Origin: Trematomus loennbergii
Taxonomy: Eukaryota > Chordata > Actinopteri > Perciformes > Nototheniidae
Assembly (NCBI GenBank): GCA_012861695.1
Contig: JAAOOA010000622.1
Span: 186,001-250,000, forward strand
Length of the DNA stretch: 64,000 bases
Reading direction: 5' to 3'
Shown here piece by piece: positions 12,601 to 25,518 of this stretch. How positions within the stretch are numbered: the stretch's first letter is position 1; the number at the start of each line of letters is the position of its first letter. Under the pieces are notes generated by a model, which did not search any database, had not been told where the DNA came from, and was given only the letters and a program-made list of their open reading frames with translations. The position numbers and the translations under genes are program-made.

Positions 12601-15600
12601 AATGTGTCTTCTATTAAAGCTTCTCTTGAGCTTTTCTAATGATAAATGTCTAAAAATGTGTCTATCGTCAAATAAAAAGAGCCTTACCTTCACTGGTCAC
12701 TCCGTCTGAATCCTCGTAGTCATCGTACTGTGTCACAAACAGAAAACACATACGTTGCTTTTAATACATATACAACTTGTGAAGTAACAGTAAAATAATT
12801 AAGATAATCAGAACACATGAGGCAGTACGGAGACCTTCAGTCCATTTTAATCAAGTGTTGAATTATCTGCATATGGGAGGTGATCGTTATGGGATAAAAT
12901 GAGGTCATACTTGACTCTAATCATCATGGCTGCCTCTATTGTGATTAAAACCAAACATTATTGGACCTATATTCTCCACTTTAGGCTTCAATCCTGGCAC
13001 ACAGGGTGAGAATCTTGAGTCTTGTATATAGAATCCATTAGGAGTAATATATAGATACATAAATAAGAGTATATTTATGTACTGATGCAACACCATGTGC
13101 ATGCATGTGTTCCTATGGTTACAATACGTGTTAAATAGAAACACACGCATGAAATAAATGAACACCTACGCGTTTGTTCAGCAGGATAATCTCCACATAT
13201 TTACACGCTGTTATAATTGTTGAAGGGTAAAGGCAATCTCCAGAAGTAAAGAGCTAACGTGGCTAATTCACTTCTCCTTTTTGTGAGATAACATTGTCCT
13301 TGCCTTTCCTTCTACTGCTGTTTATCTTGTTATGTCTGTTTTAGGACATATATATACAATCTATCTGAAAGAAAAGTAAGTGTTGAAATGAACAGGAATG
13401 CTCTTTATGTGAATCAAGAATTAAATAGTTGTAGATTTTGTAGATTTACCTCATCCTCCAAATCTAGCCATTTCTCAATATCATCCATCACGGTGTTCTG
13501 GTTGATGGGTATCTAAGAAAGAGAGCAGAGCGTTAGAAAGGTCAGAGCAGAAACATATGAACGACTGCTTTAACTTAATGAAAATACTACAAAACAACCA
13601 AAAATCAAACTTAACAACAAAGGAATACCACATGTTGGGAAGCAAAGCATAGGTATGATGTAGCCCATCAGGCAACCCTAACACGGTCATGCTGAGTGTT
13701 GGGCGTCGGCTCTGAGAACATGCAGTCCATTGGGTTTTATCTCTATAGAGCGGTGCAGGGATGACGTGTTTTTGTAATCCGACCCAGATTTTAGCATCAC
13801 AAGGGCTTTTGTTTTGTTTTGGTACAATGCAGAAAATAATCTCTACTACAACTAGAACACATGACTTCACGTGACCACCGCTAAGCTAAAGGTGGCTAAT
13901 GTTGGGCTATAAAGGAACTACAGCACGGTCACATGACTTCACGTCTCCACCGCTAAGCTAAAGGTAGCTAATGTTGGGCTATAAAGGAACTACAGCACAG
14001 TCACATGACTTCACGCCACCACGCTAAGCTAAAGGTGGCTAATGTTGGGCTATAAAGGAACTACAGCACGGTCACATGACTTCACGTCACCACCGCTAAG
14101 CTAAAGGTAGCTAATGTTGGGCTATAAAGGAACTACAGCACGGTCACATGACTTCACGTCACCACCGCTAAGCTAAAGGTGGCTAATGTGGGCTATAAGG
14201 AACTACAGCACGGTCACATGACTTCACGTCACTTCTAGACAAGTAAGCCCTGATGCTATAATGCTAAGTGATTCTCCGGTTTTTGGACTCATTCCTGCAC
14301 CACTCTATACAAGAACAACCAAACTTAAAATAAAATGACCCAAATAAAAGCAATCCAGACCACAGCAAAAGTAAATTAAAACCTCACGACCAAACTGAGA
14401 CACAGAGGAAGGTGTGGAAATGACACATTTTGAAACACAGACGCACCATTCCCCTTTTAATCATCCAATCTAACTTGGAGAGGAGCTGCTGGAGGCCGGG
14501 CTGTCCTCCTTTACGATCAGACATAGAGTTCATTTAGGAGGAAAGAAGTTACTGACAGAGCCACACACACATTGACTCAACCCAGGAGCCGTTTATAGGC
14601 CAGTGCTGCATCAGGCATTTGATTTATCCACAGGTTTACTTCGAAAAAATATGAGTTGCGCAAAATTCCCGCAAAAAAAGTCATGTTCTTAGAATATTTG
14701 AATACGGTTTCTTCCTCATTTTGTGTTTTACGTAATTCCTTAAAGTCAGATTTTGCACAATCATTCCTAGGAACAACTTTAAAAGAAACAAGGTGTACAA
14801 TGGCTTAGTTTAAATGCTTTTAAATGCCATTTTATAATATGTTTCTTAATGCTTTTTTGTGAAGCACTTTGAATTGCCTTGTGTTGAAAGGTGCTGTATG
14901 AATAAACTTGTCTTACTTTCATTTATCCAGGAGAACAAAGCAGTTTCTTCCTGTTCACACTGGCTGACTAGCAGCTGCTGAGATCATAGAATTAACCCGC
15001 ATTTTGTTTATTTATTTGTTTAACCAATTTGCACAGGATTTGTATAATACCACAACAACACTTTTCTTGCCACTGTTGTTAGGTTGCCATATTTTTTAGA
15101 TCGGCATCTTAATCTTTAACAGAGATTTCTCCAGTTGATTTTTCCCGTAATTTCTAAACAGTTAAATTGTGTTACATCAAATTCACTTCTGTAAACTTTC
15201 TGCCATGACACACATACAGTCGTGTTAGCTTTTCTTCCTCAGTCCAATGTGGCCTCTTTTTCTGCATGTTTCTGCATTATGAGCCGGTACAGAAAGGTCA
15301 GAGAACCATCACTTTGGCAACTGTGAATAATATGTACTGCTGTTAACAGCTTTTTCTTGTTACCTTGGGAATCAGATTGAGATATTTTTAGCAACCGTCT
15401 AATTTGATTTCCTTAATCATGAACAAGTAAATGACTAAAGGGAAATCCTTATCAGAAAACCTTTTTGTTCAACCAGCCTTAGGTGAAACTGTACTGTAAC
15501 TAAAACTCACTAGTTATGTTAAAACTCAAACATTAATCATATTGTTATCATTACTATCTTCAAACATACTGATATACTATTGTATATATTGTAATATTAC

Positions 15601-18600
15601 AATATATACAATAGTATATCAGTATGTTTGAAGATAGTTAAAGACACACATCTTTACTGTTATGTAGGGCTGTGCGATTATGGCAAAAATCATAATCACG
15701 ATTATTTTGGTCAATAATTGATATCACGATTATTAAAAACGATTATCCATTTACTTTGAAAACATCCTATATTGAAAAAAAATGTGAACAGTATGTTTTT
15801 AACAGTTGATTACCCTGAACTTCAAATATAATTAAACTGAAAAACCAAAAAAAAAAAAAAAAATGTTAATTTTTTTTTAATAAAAATAATAATCGTTTTA
15901 TTTCGATTACATTGTTTTCGTAATCGTTGCAAGCCAAAATCGTAATCGAGATTAAAATACGATTAATTGCACAGCCCTACTGTTATGTGTTAACGTACAA
16001 TGTCAAATCTAATTCATTGTATCTTTTTATTGCACATTTTTACTATAATTTAAAGAATTTCCCAATTTCGGATAAATAAAGTATCTATCTATCTATCTAT
16101 CTATCATTTCTTATGTTTACATACTTATTTGTACTCTAATTCATGTTTTTATTCAATGTTATTGTAAAATGGAGCAACTGTCATGAAACCCAATTTCTTC
16201 CTGGGATAAATATAGTATTCTGGTTTTGATTCATAAAAAAATACAGCTCAAAAAGTGTGTATAATAACATGAATATATTGCTATCTTTCTACTCTCTTGC
16301 ACACAAAACCCCACAATTTGATCAAAGTTTGTTAAGCTAAATCATCAATTTCCACACTGGATTTTTCTTGTGCTCCCAAAGATCCCCTCACATGCAGGAG
16401 AAAACGTCACCATGTCAGAGGATAATTCTTGTGACTAAACCTGTTAAAGTGTGAAAGGTGAAACTAAGAGTCTCTTCTTACCGCTGCAGCGCTGTTTATT
16501 CTGCCGTCCACTTCACTCTGATCACTGAAACAGGAGATTTGTACATTAGCTGACTGCCAAGTAGGCTAATGAGAAACACTGGCTCCTATCTCTACAAGGA
16601 GTTAAGAGGGAATGAGCTGGAATTAAACAAACAACTTTGTTAATCCCATTCTTGAGAATTTGCACAAGAACGAGCTGCATGATTGTAAACATCGTCATAG
16701 TAAAAATTAGGAGAATTTGATTTGTTATTAAAAAACCTTCCCTTTAGTTCAGTGATTCCCAACTGATGTATCCCCACAGTTGAACTGTAATCAACACCAC
16801 GATAAACCACTAGGGTTTTATGTTATTCAAAGCTATGAATCTTAAAAATATGATATTTTTATATTACTTTTTTCCTATTAAAAACTGACAGTGTTTAGTT
16901 TGGTTTGGTTAAGTTTGCATTCATACAGATAACAAACCACTGGGAGTGGCAAAGCTCAAAGTACAAACCATTATGAATAACTTTGATCAACTATTTAAAT
17001 ATGTAATCATTACCTTTAGTTAATTTTTCAAAAAGTATGTTTAGCTTCCTATTTAAACACTTTAATCCATTACTTTTAGCTAGCTTTCACCTGTTTTTCA
17101 TTACTTTTCGCTCATTTATTCAACTGTTTATTAAATATTTACTACTTTTAGCTTGCTATTTCAATGGTTTTTCATTACCTTATGCTTGCTAATTTAACAG
17201 ATATTTCCTATTTTTTATCTAGCTATTTCAACTGTGTCATTGCTTTTATGTTTTACTATTTGAAATGTTAATTATTTACTTTTAGCTAACTAATTTAACA
17301 GTTTTAATTCCTTACTTATAGCTAGGTATTTGTTCTTGACTGCCTGCTAGGGAACTAGTTTTCATGTTCTTTTCAAATAACCTAGGAATCACTGTATAAA
17401 TAAACCCCCAAAGTAAAATCCTTCCAACTTGTGTTAACTCTTGAAATTGTCTACAGTGTTTCTGTACCTCGGTCTTTGTTGGGTTGAGGCATTTATTCTC
17501 GGAGATAATGCGTCATCTGATTCACTTGTACCTGCAAAGAAGAACAGCAATAAGTAACCAGAGCATAGAACAAGAAGAACATATACATACTCTAAACATG
17601 TGTGTATTAATACAGGAATACTTACTGAGTCTCGCCATCTGCTGGACACACTGTCGGCTTTTGAGAGGCTGAACGAGCTGTCGTTTGTAACGGATGCAAC
17701 GCCGGACTCAGGCGTCAAATCGAAGTCTGATGTGAGGTTGACGTATGTGTGACTCTGAGGGACAAAAAGTGAAAGTCCATGATGCAAATTTGTTCTAAAA
17801 ACTAAGAGTATTGAGCTGTAAGTACAAATAACATCCAACTCAAATATGACTGCCATGTTCTTTACCTTCTCTGCTGTGTTGTGTCCATTTGGTATTCGTC
17901 TCTCAAACCTGTAAACACCAGAATAAATTATTCCACGTCATTTTGAAACAATTTTTGTACTTTTTACTCCATTACTTTTAACTGACAGCTTTAGTTACTT
18001 TACAGATTCAGACTAATAGCTAACACAGACATATGAACCATAAACAAATAGACATTGACATGTAATTGTATGTTAAGTAATTAAAATAAGCTTCATATTT
18101 ACCAGCTGTAATGAACATGTTAATGCATTAATAATCATAATCCAGTCATTTAATATATATGTTGGAAATGGGCTATTACGCTTAACAAGTACTTTTATTT
18201 TTGGTACTTTAAGTAGATTTAGTTGCCAATGCTTTTTTACTTATACTTATGTAAGATTTTGAATGACTTTTACTTGTAACAGAGTATTTTTTATTTAGTA
18301 CTGCAACTTTAACTTGAGTCAAAAACCTTCATCCACTGCTGCAAATGGCAAAATACAACCTGTTGAAATATTAAAGGTCCCCTATTATACTGTTTTCATC
18401 AATATATCACAGGTCTCAGATATATCCAGAACCTGTCTCTGATTGGCTGAAACACCAAACAGATCATTGCAGCATTACCCATAATCCCCTCTGTTTCAGC
18501 CCTGTTTCCAAAGTGCTGATTCTCTGTCTGTTACTTTAGATGAAAATAAGGAGCCCCTCCCACGCCCCTCTGAGAGATATTTGGTTACAAAGAACACAAT

Positions 18601-21600
18601 GGTGCTCTAGGAGGAGATTCAGGTGATAAGGTGGAGGGGGGGGGGGGTTACCTTGGTTGCTGATTGGCTAATGGTTACACAAGCCAAAACATCGTTATGA
18701 CATCATAAAGTGGCCAAAATCTGATCAGCTCATTTTCAGACAGGTTTTTTGTATAAATGGATCAGGACAAAAAGAGAGCGAATCTTTTTTCCTGAAACTT
18801 TCAGAGTCTCTTTACACAGAGGGGACACATGTTGATGTATAAAGTGGATTTTGCATAATAGGTGACCTTTAAAACCCTCTTGTTTTCTATACAAATAACA
18901 TAGTACTTGAAGGTATTGAACCTCTGGTAGCGGGTGAAGGCGGTGTTCATCTCGTCGTTGGCTGCCAGCAGTTCTTCGATCAGCTTTTCCTCGCTGAGCC
19001 GCGGTACCACCTTCACAATCCTGTCCTGCATTTCCTTACACACTGAATATAGCTGCTAATGACACAACCAGACAAACAATGTGTGGCGGGGGTTTGAGGG
19101 GCCGATGGTTCACAAAATGCATAAAGTACGAGATCAGTTAAGGGTAAGGCACTCTCTGTCGCTCAACATCACTGGAAGGAAATTAGTATCTGGCATAACA
19201 TACTTCACATTGATAAATATAAAGAAGTTAGTATTATTACAATAATTTGCTCATATAATGAATTGACAGAGGTTAGTTTGCAAGCATACAGATAACATCC
19301 CACAAGAAGTAGCAGAAGCTCAAAGTTTAAACTATTTATCCTTTGCTTTTATCTACTATTCAAATATGACTTTCATTCAAGATATCATTAATGCCTTTAC
19401 TTGCTTGTTCTAATAATGTATGCCTTACTTTGAGCTACTATTAAAGTATTTGCTCATTACTTTTAGCTAACTTGTCAAAAGGTATTTAATCCCTTTTATA
19501 TAATAAAAATATAGGTATTTAGTTAATTATTTCATTTGTTAGATAATTACTTTAGCTAGTTATTTAAGTGTTCATTGATTACATTTAGCTTAGCATTTTC
19601 ACTTTTAATGTCTAACTATTTCTACTTTTATCTAACTGTGTCAACCATTAATCCATTATTTTTAGCTAGCTATTATATCATCTGTTAATAGTACATTAGC
19701 TTAGCATTTCCACTGTTAAATCATAACCTCTAGCTACCTATTTTAACAGTTTTTTCATTACTTTAAGCTAACTATGTCAACCTGTCTACTCTAAGCATTA
19801 GCCTACTTAGCTGTTTATTCCTTAGCCATTAGCTAACTATGTCAACTGTTTAATCATTAGCCTACTTAGCTGTTTATTCCTTAGCCATTAGCTAACTATG
19901 TCAACTGTTTATTCCTTAGCCTACTTAGCTAACTTATTCAACTGTTTATTCCTTAGCCTACTTAGCTAAATATTTCAAATGTTTATTCATGAGCCTTCTT
20001 AGCTAACTTATTCAACCGTTTATTCATTAGCCTACTTAGCTAAATATTTCAACAGATAATTCAATACTTTGAGCTAGCTCTTTCAACTGTATTAGCATAC
20101 CTTTAGCTTTACCTAATTCAGCTGTTCAATCATTATTTTTAACTAACTATTTTAGGTGTTAAGTCATGTAGCTCAACATGACTAACAGGAATGTGTTGCA
20201 TGGAATACTTCACGTGAATAGTCCTTTTTTGGTCATGTTTTTTTACCTCCAGGAGCTCCATGTCTGCTTGCTTCACAGTGACAGGATCCAGCTGACTCAT
20301 CATGTCTGACATCGTGGTCAGGTTGGTATGCACCACTCCCAGCTCCACCTTCAGCTGCTTGATCTGCACAATCAATAACAACCCTGAATAAACACTGGTA
20401 GAGTATTTCATTTTAAGAGCAAATATTGATATTTTAAAGTGTCTGACAGGAAATGTGAATAGGGCTCCACAATTGGGAAAAGTATGATTATTTAAAATCA
20501 TATTTCGATTACAATATATGCACGTTTGATCAGTTTTGCATAATTATTCGTACTATGCTTAAAAGATATATAAAAATGATCATAGTGGATTCTTTTAAGA
20601 GGATCTATACCACAGAAGGAGATCTCTGCAGCTCAAAATAGTATTTTATAGCACATACATATATCACTTATTCTATGTATTTAATATGATGTATTCTATA
20701 GTATAGATACTCCGTAGATTTGTATATTTTATCTTCCATTTTCTTATATGTATTACTCTTATGCAATGCCTTGTAAATATGCTGCTGTTAAAAAAACATT
20801 TCCCAAATAAAGTAACTAAAACCTAAACTAATATTTAGCATTCAACAAATACTGTGCTTCCTTTGTTTTGAATAATGCACGAGTCCATACTGTGATAACA
20901 TTTTGATTAATTGTGCAGCCGTAGTCATGCAACCACATTTAATCAAACATGGCAAAAAGACCAGTTATTGATAGGAAAACAGAGTGCAGTTTAAAAGCTA
21001 AAAGCAGTGTTTCTGATGCAGGAGGAGCGTCACCTGGCTGGGAGTCAGAGCATTGTTGCTCTCGAGGGCCAGCTTTAGCTCGGAGCACTGAGGAGAGATG
21101 AGCGGAGGTTTGGAAGAGAGCAGCGTAGTGACAGCAGCACCGTTCACAGGAGCAGTCTAAAGCACAGAAACACAAAGAAACCCCAAGGAAAAATCACCAA
21201 AGAGGACAGAAAGCAACCCAAATATCAGCACCAGACATACCTGGACCTTCTTTTAGGGCTTGGATGGTTATGTTCACACTAACTAACTGATTTTTACTTG
21301 AATTTCTTATGTTTACTGTTGGGACAATTCTGAATGTACCCTTCCAATATGAGAGTACACATGATAACAAAGGTATCCCAAGTGTAGCTGTGTACATAAC
21401 ATGATGATTCAGCCTCTATGGAGATAGACATATGACAAGCATGATCATTTCTGACGTGGAGCTAATCTGAACTAAACATTGAATACTGCTTTCTATTCCT
21501 CCATCTTGTGACTGTGTAACTCCCTCTCTTGGATATCAGCATGTGAAGGACACTGTTCAGGAACTAGTTGATGCTCTGTATGTGATGACTACTTCCATTC

Positions 21601-24600
21601 TGGAGAGGATCACAAATACATGGATCCTGAGATTGAAGCTCAAGCCGGTGACCAGTGAGATTTAGCAATTTCCACACTGGATTGTTCTAGTGCTCCCAAA
21701 GATCCCTCCACATGCACAGCAAGCCAAAGATCAGCACCAGCCATGCTTATACCTTTTTTTTTAGGGCTTGGATGGTCATGGTTCACACTTAGTGACGTGC
21801 AGTTGCTCGAGATTATAGATTAAATCTGCAGTTTATTTGGCTAATTTTCACAGGATTTGTAGCACCCACAACAACACATTTTTGTCACGGTCAAGTTGAT
21901 TTTTCCTTTATTTCTTGCCACATTAGTTGTGTTAGTGCTAGTAACATTTGGAACAAGTTAAAATAAAGTTTACTCTCCAAAATTTATCAAGAAGTGTGAG
22001 CTTTTTTTCCTCTGTCCAATTTGGCCTTTCATTCCTGGACATTAAGAGTCTACGTTTTTTAACTTTGGAAAATAATATTTTCCCTTTAACACAAAAAAAT
22101 TGTCTTGGGTCTTTAGAATATATTGATAACTAAATGTTTCTTGTTTTTTTTTTAAACAAGTTTTTTTTTTGAGATGTTGGATGTAACTGTCTCAAACTAA
22201 ATAGCCTTTAATCAAATCCTTCACCAAAACGTCTCTGAGCTAGTGACCACAGGTAATTCTGTATTGTAACTTTAGCTCACTGACAGCACTACTTTGCCTC
22301 AAACTTTCTCCTCCATCCTATACATTAAACATCTCAATAATTGCACAATACCATGAAGATCTCTATTGTGACCATGTTACTCTGTGCACATTTAAACTTG
22401 TACTCAACGTTAGTAACAATGCGATGAGTGCAGTATGATATAGTATTTCATAGATTTGCAAAAGCTACAAAAAAGTGGTCCAAATTGTCCCTTGACAGGC
22501 ACAGTCTGCCAAACAAAGGCACTGAAACTAAAATACCCGAAAGAAAAACGACCAAAGGTGACGGGTAGCGACCCAGATATCAGCACCAGACATGCTTATA
22601 CCTTTTTGTAGGGCTTGGAACACCAAAAAATGGTCTTGGGTCTTTAGAATTTATTGATAATGTAATTTTGCTTGTTTTTTTTAACCCAATGAATCAGTTT
22701 GAGATGTTGCATGTAACTGTCTTAAACTAAAATGTCTTAATCAAATCATTCACCAAACGGTAATTCTGTATTGTAACTTAAAGGTGGGGTAGGTAAGTTT
22801 GAGAAACGGCTCGAGATACACTTGTTATATTCCATGGAATGCTCTTAACATCCCGATAGCAATGAATATCTTAAGTGCTTTGACAATAAATCCAAAAAAA
22901 AATCATCTGTGGAAGCCGTGGCGCTGTAAAAAGCACGACCAATCATTTGAGCCGGCCCGGCTAAAGTAACTGGATGGCCTACCTGCCTGTCAGCCTTCCA
23001 TCTGTGCACAGACTTATCTCGTGCCCTCATTGGTCATGTGCGCGTTCGTGTGTGTTGGAGGACGGGCTCTGTAAGGAAGTGGCAGATTTTTTCCGGTTGT
23101 GTATTTTCAAATTCTAGCGATCTCGAGCCGGTTTCTCCACAATTACCTACCCCACCTTTAAGATTGTAACTTTCATAGATTTGCAAAAGCTACAAAAATG
23201 TGATCCCAATGGTCCTTTCACAGGAAAAGTCGAAGGCACTGAAACAAAAAGACCCGAAAGAAAAACGACCGAAGATGACAGGCAGCGACCCAGATACCAG
23301 CACCAGGCATGCTTGTACCTTTTTGGGATCTTGTTCAGGCGAGTACCCGTCCAGCTCAGTCATGGGGAACTCCAGCCCCTTCCTGCGCAGGTCCTCGTAC
23401 ACCGACACCACGCCCGTCAGGTCTGGAGAGCTGCGAAACGCATCCGCCCACGCCTGGAGGAGGAAACCACAGATATTATCAGAGAATAAACAAACGTGAC
23501 CACACCAAGACTCATTACAATACAACAACCCTGATGTGTTTTTACAGGGTGCCGCAGGGTTGCCAACACGTTAGGTGGCATTTCTTTTTACATGTACGAT
23601 GCTGAGCAATGATCTGCAACCTGTGTTGTTTTAAAGCTGGGTGGAATTAGCAAGCCAACACTAGCCAACTAGCAAACTGTCTGAAAGCTAGCATGAGTGT
23701 GCTTTTTCCACATGAGTCAAACAAAGTTATCACTCCTGTAGGGATAGGACCATAATCTGAATACTTTATTTATCCAAGCATAACAAGGTAAAGTAAAATA
23801 AAAATATATAACAAATTAAATACAAGTATTATTATAAAAATAAGAGTTAAAAGTAAAAATATGCAATAAAATAAAAATATTTATGTAAACATAAGAATTT
23901 AAAATAAAGATGTGCAATAACAATATGAAATTAAATACAATAGGGAAAAATATATGTATATAAAAATGTGAAGTTAAAGCAAAAATGCACAATAAACAGA
24001 TAATAGAAAAATGTGAAAAAAAATCTAATAAAATAGGATACAAATGTTCATATAAACATAGAAGTAAAAATGTGCACATTGTACTACAATATATAACAAC
24101 AATGAATATGTAAAAATACATACATTTATTAGTATTAATAAAGCTATGTGTAGCGCAGTATTAACACTATTTAATAATTATGAGTCACAGAGGGTGAGGT
24201 AATTACAGTCGAGCAACCTGACCGCCCAAGACTCATTACAAAACAATAACCCTGATTATTTTCCCATGTTGCCTCAGTGTTGCCTCAGTGTTGCCTAACG
24301 TGTTGTGCAGCATTTCCTCCTACCTGCACGATGCTGAGCACGCGGTCGTGGACGACTAACGGAGGGTTGTTCCTCGGGATGATCGCTCGCACCAACACGC
24401 CCTCCACAAAATCCCTGGTCGTCACCAGGATGTGGAACCTGTAGCCGCAGTTCTTCACACACGTCTCCAGGACCTGACTCGCAGAACAAGTTATATTTTA
24501 CAACTCAAACGATACGATACGATACAATACTTTAATGGTCAGATCAAGTCTGAAATGTGACGTGCATCACAGCAGCTCCATGTGTAACATCAATATAGAC

Positions 24601-25482
24601 AGATACTGTATCAAGACACAATACACGAAAAACAAACAACATTTAACATAACGGCACGATCAGTGAGAGAAAACATGCTCAAAGAGCCTTCAGCGTGCAT
24701 TTGATCTGGATTCAGCTCTGTATTTACTGTGAGGATCGACTGGAGCACAAAGGATGCTTCACTCCGACTTTACTCAAGTACCATACTTAAGTACTATATT
24801 GACATACTTGTACTTTACTTGTGTTTTTCCATTTTACGCTGCTTTACACTTTTAAACCACTACATTTCAGGGGCAAATATCCTACCTTTTACTCCACTAC
24901 ATACATTAATATCTACTTTTTACTTATAAAAACCAATAATATGCCAATGATATAATGTAAAAAGGCTCTTTCATGTATTCGTTAGAAAGAAAAACAGCTA
25001 GCGTAATTTTCTTTAATAAAACAATAGTGTGAATATAACCATTATATAGGCTGTGCAAGTATTAAACTAATACTAAAACACATACTGTAATATATATTAT
25101 ATATTTCAATAGTCTGGTTTTTATTTTGTCTTGTGTTTATTTACATATGTTTTTCTATTTTATTTCATCTAATTATATCTTTGTATTTTCAGAACTTTGG
25201 GAAAACGTATTCTGATTCTGATTATGCATACTTTGAGTACTTTTTTTATTTCAACCTTACATACATTTAGCTGATTCATCTTTTGTACTTCTACCCATTT
25301 AACACTATGAATTACTTGTAGAGTATTTTAAGTATTTCGCACTCACCGTGAGCGTCAGCATGACCTCCTTGAAGTTCTTGTTTCCCATAATCCTTTTCTT
25401 TAAGGCTCTGACGGCGTCCTTAGGTCTGTCAATCAGAAACATGTTCAACAGTCAGAGGCATGAAACACACACACACACAGAC

Positions 25483-25518
<36 letters not shown>

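Noticed and set aside
13481..13870. 129-codon minus-strand frame
   Set aside because: Only its last few codons are a tom1 exon (13450-13512); the rest is intron and the start of the 72-bp minisatellite.
17434..17856. 140-codon minus-strand frame as a single-exon gene
   Set aside because: It is two tom1 exons read through a short open intron; the ends MAVIFEL and [10 protein letters not shown] are intronic.
23181..23605. Plus-strand frames of about 100 codons
   Set aside because: They are antisense shadows of the tom1 VHS exon at 23319-23453.
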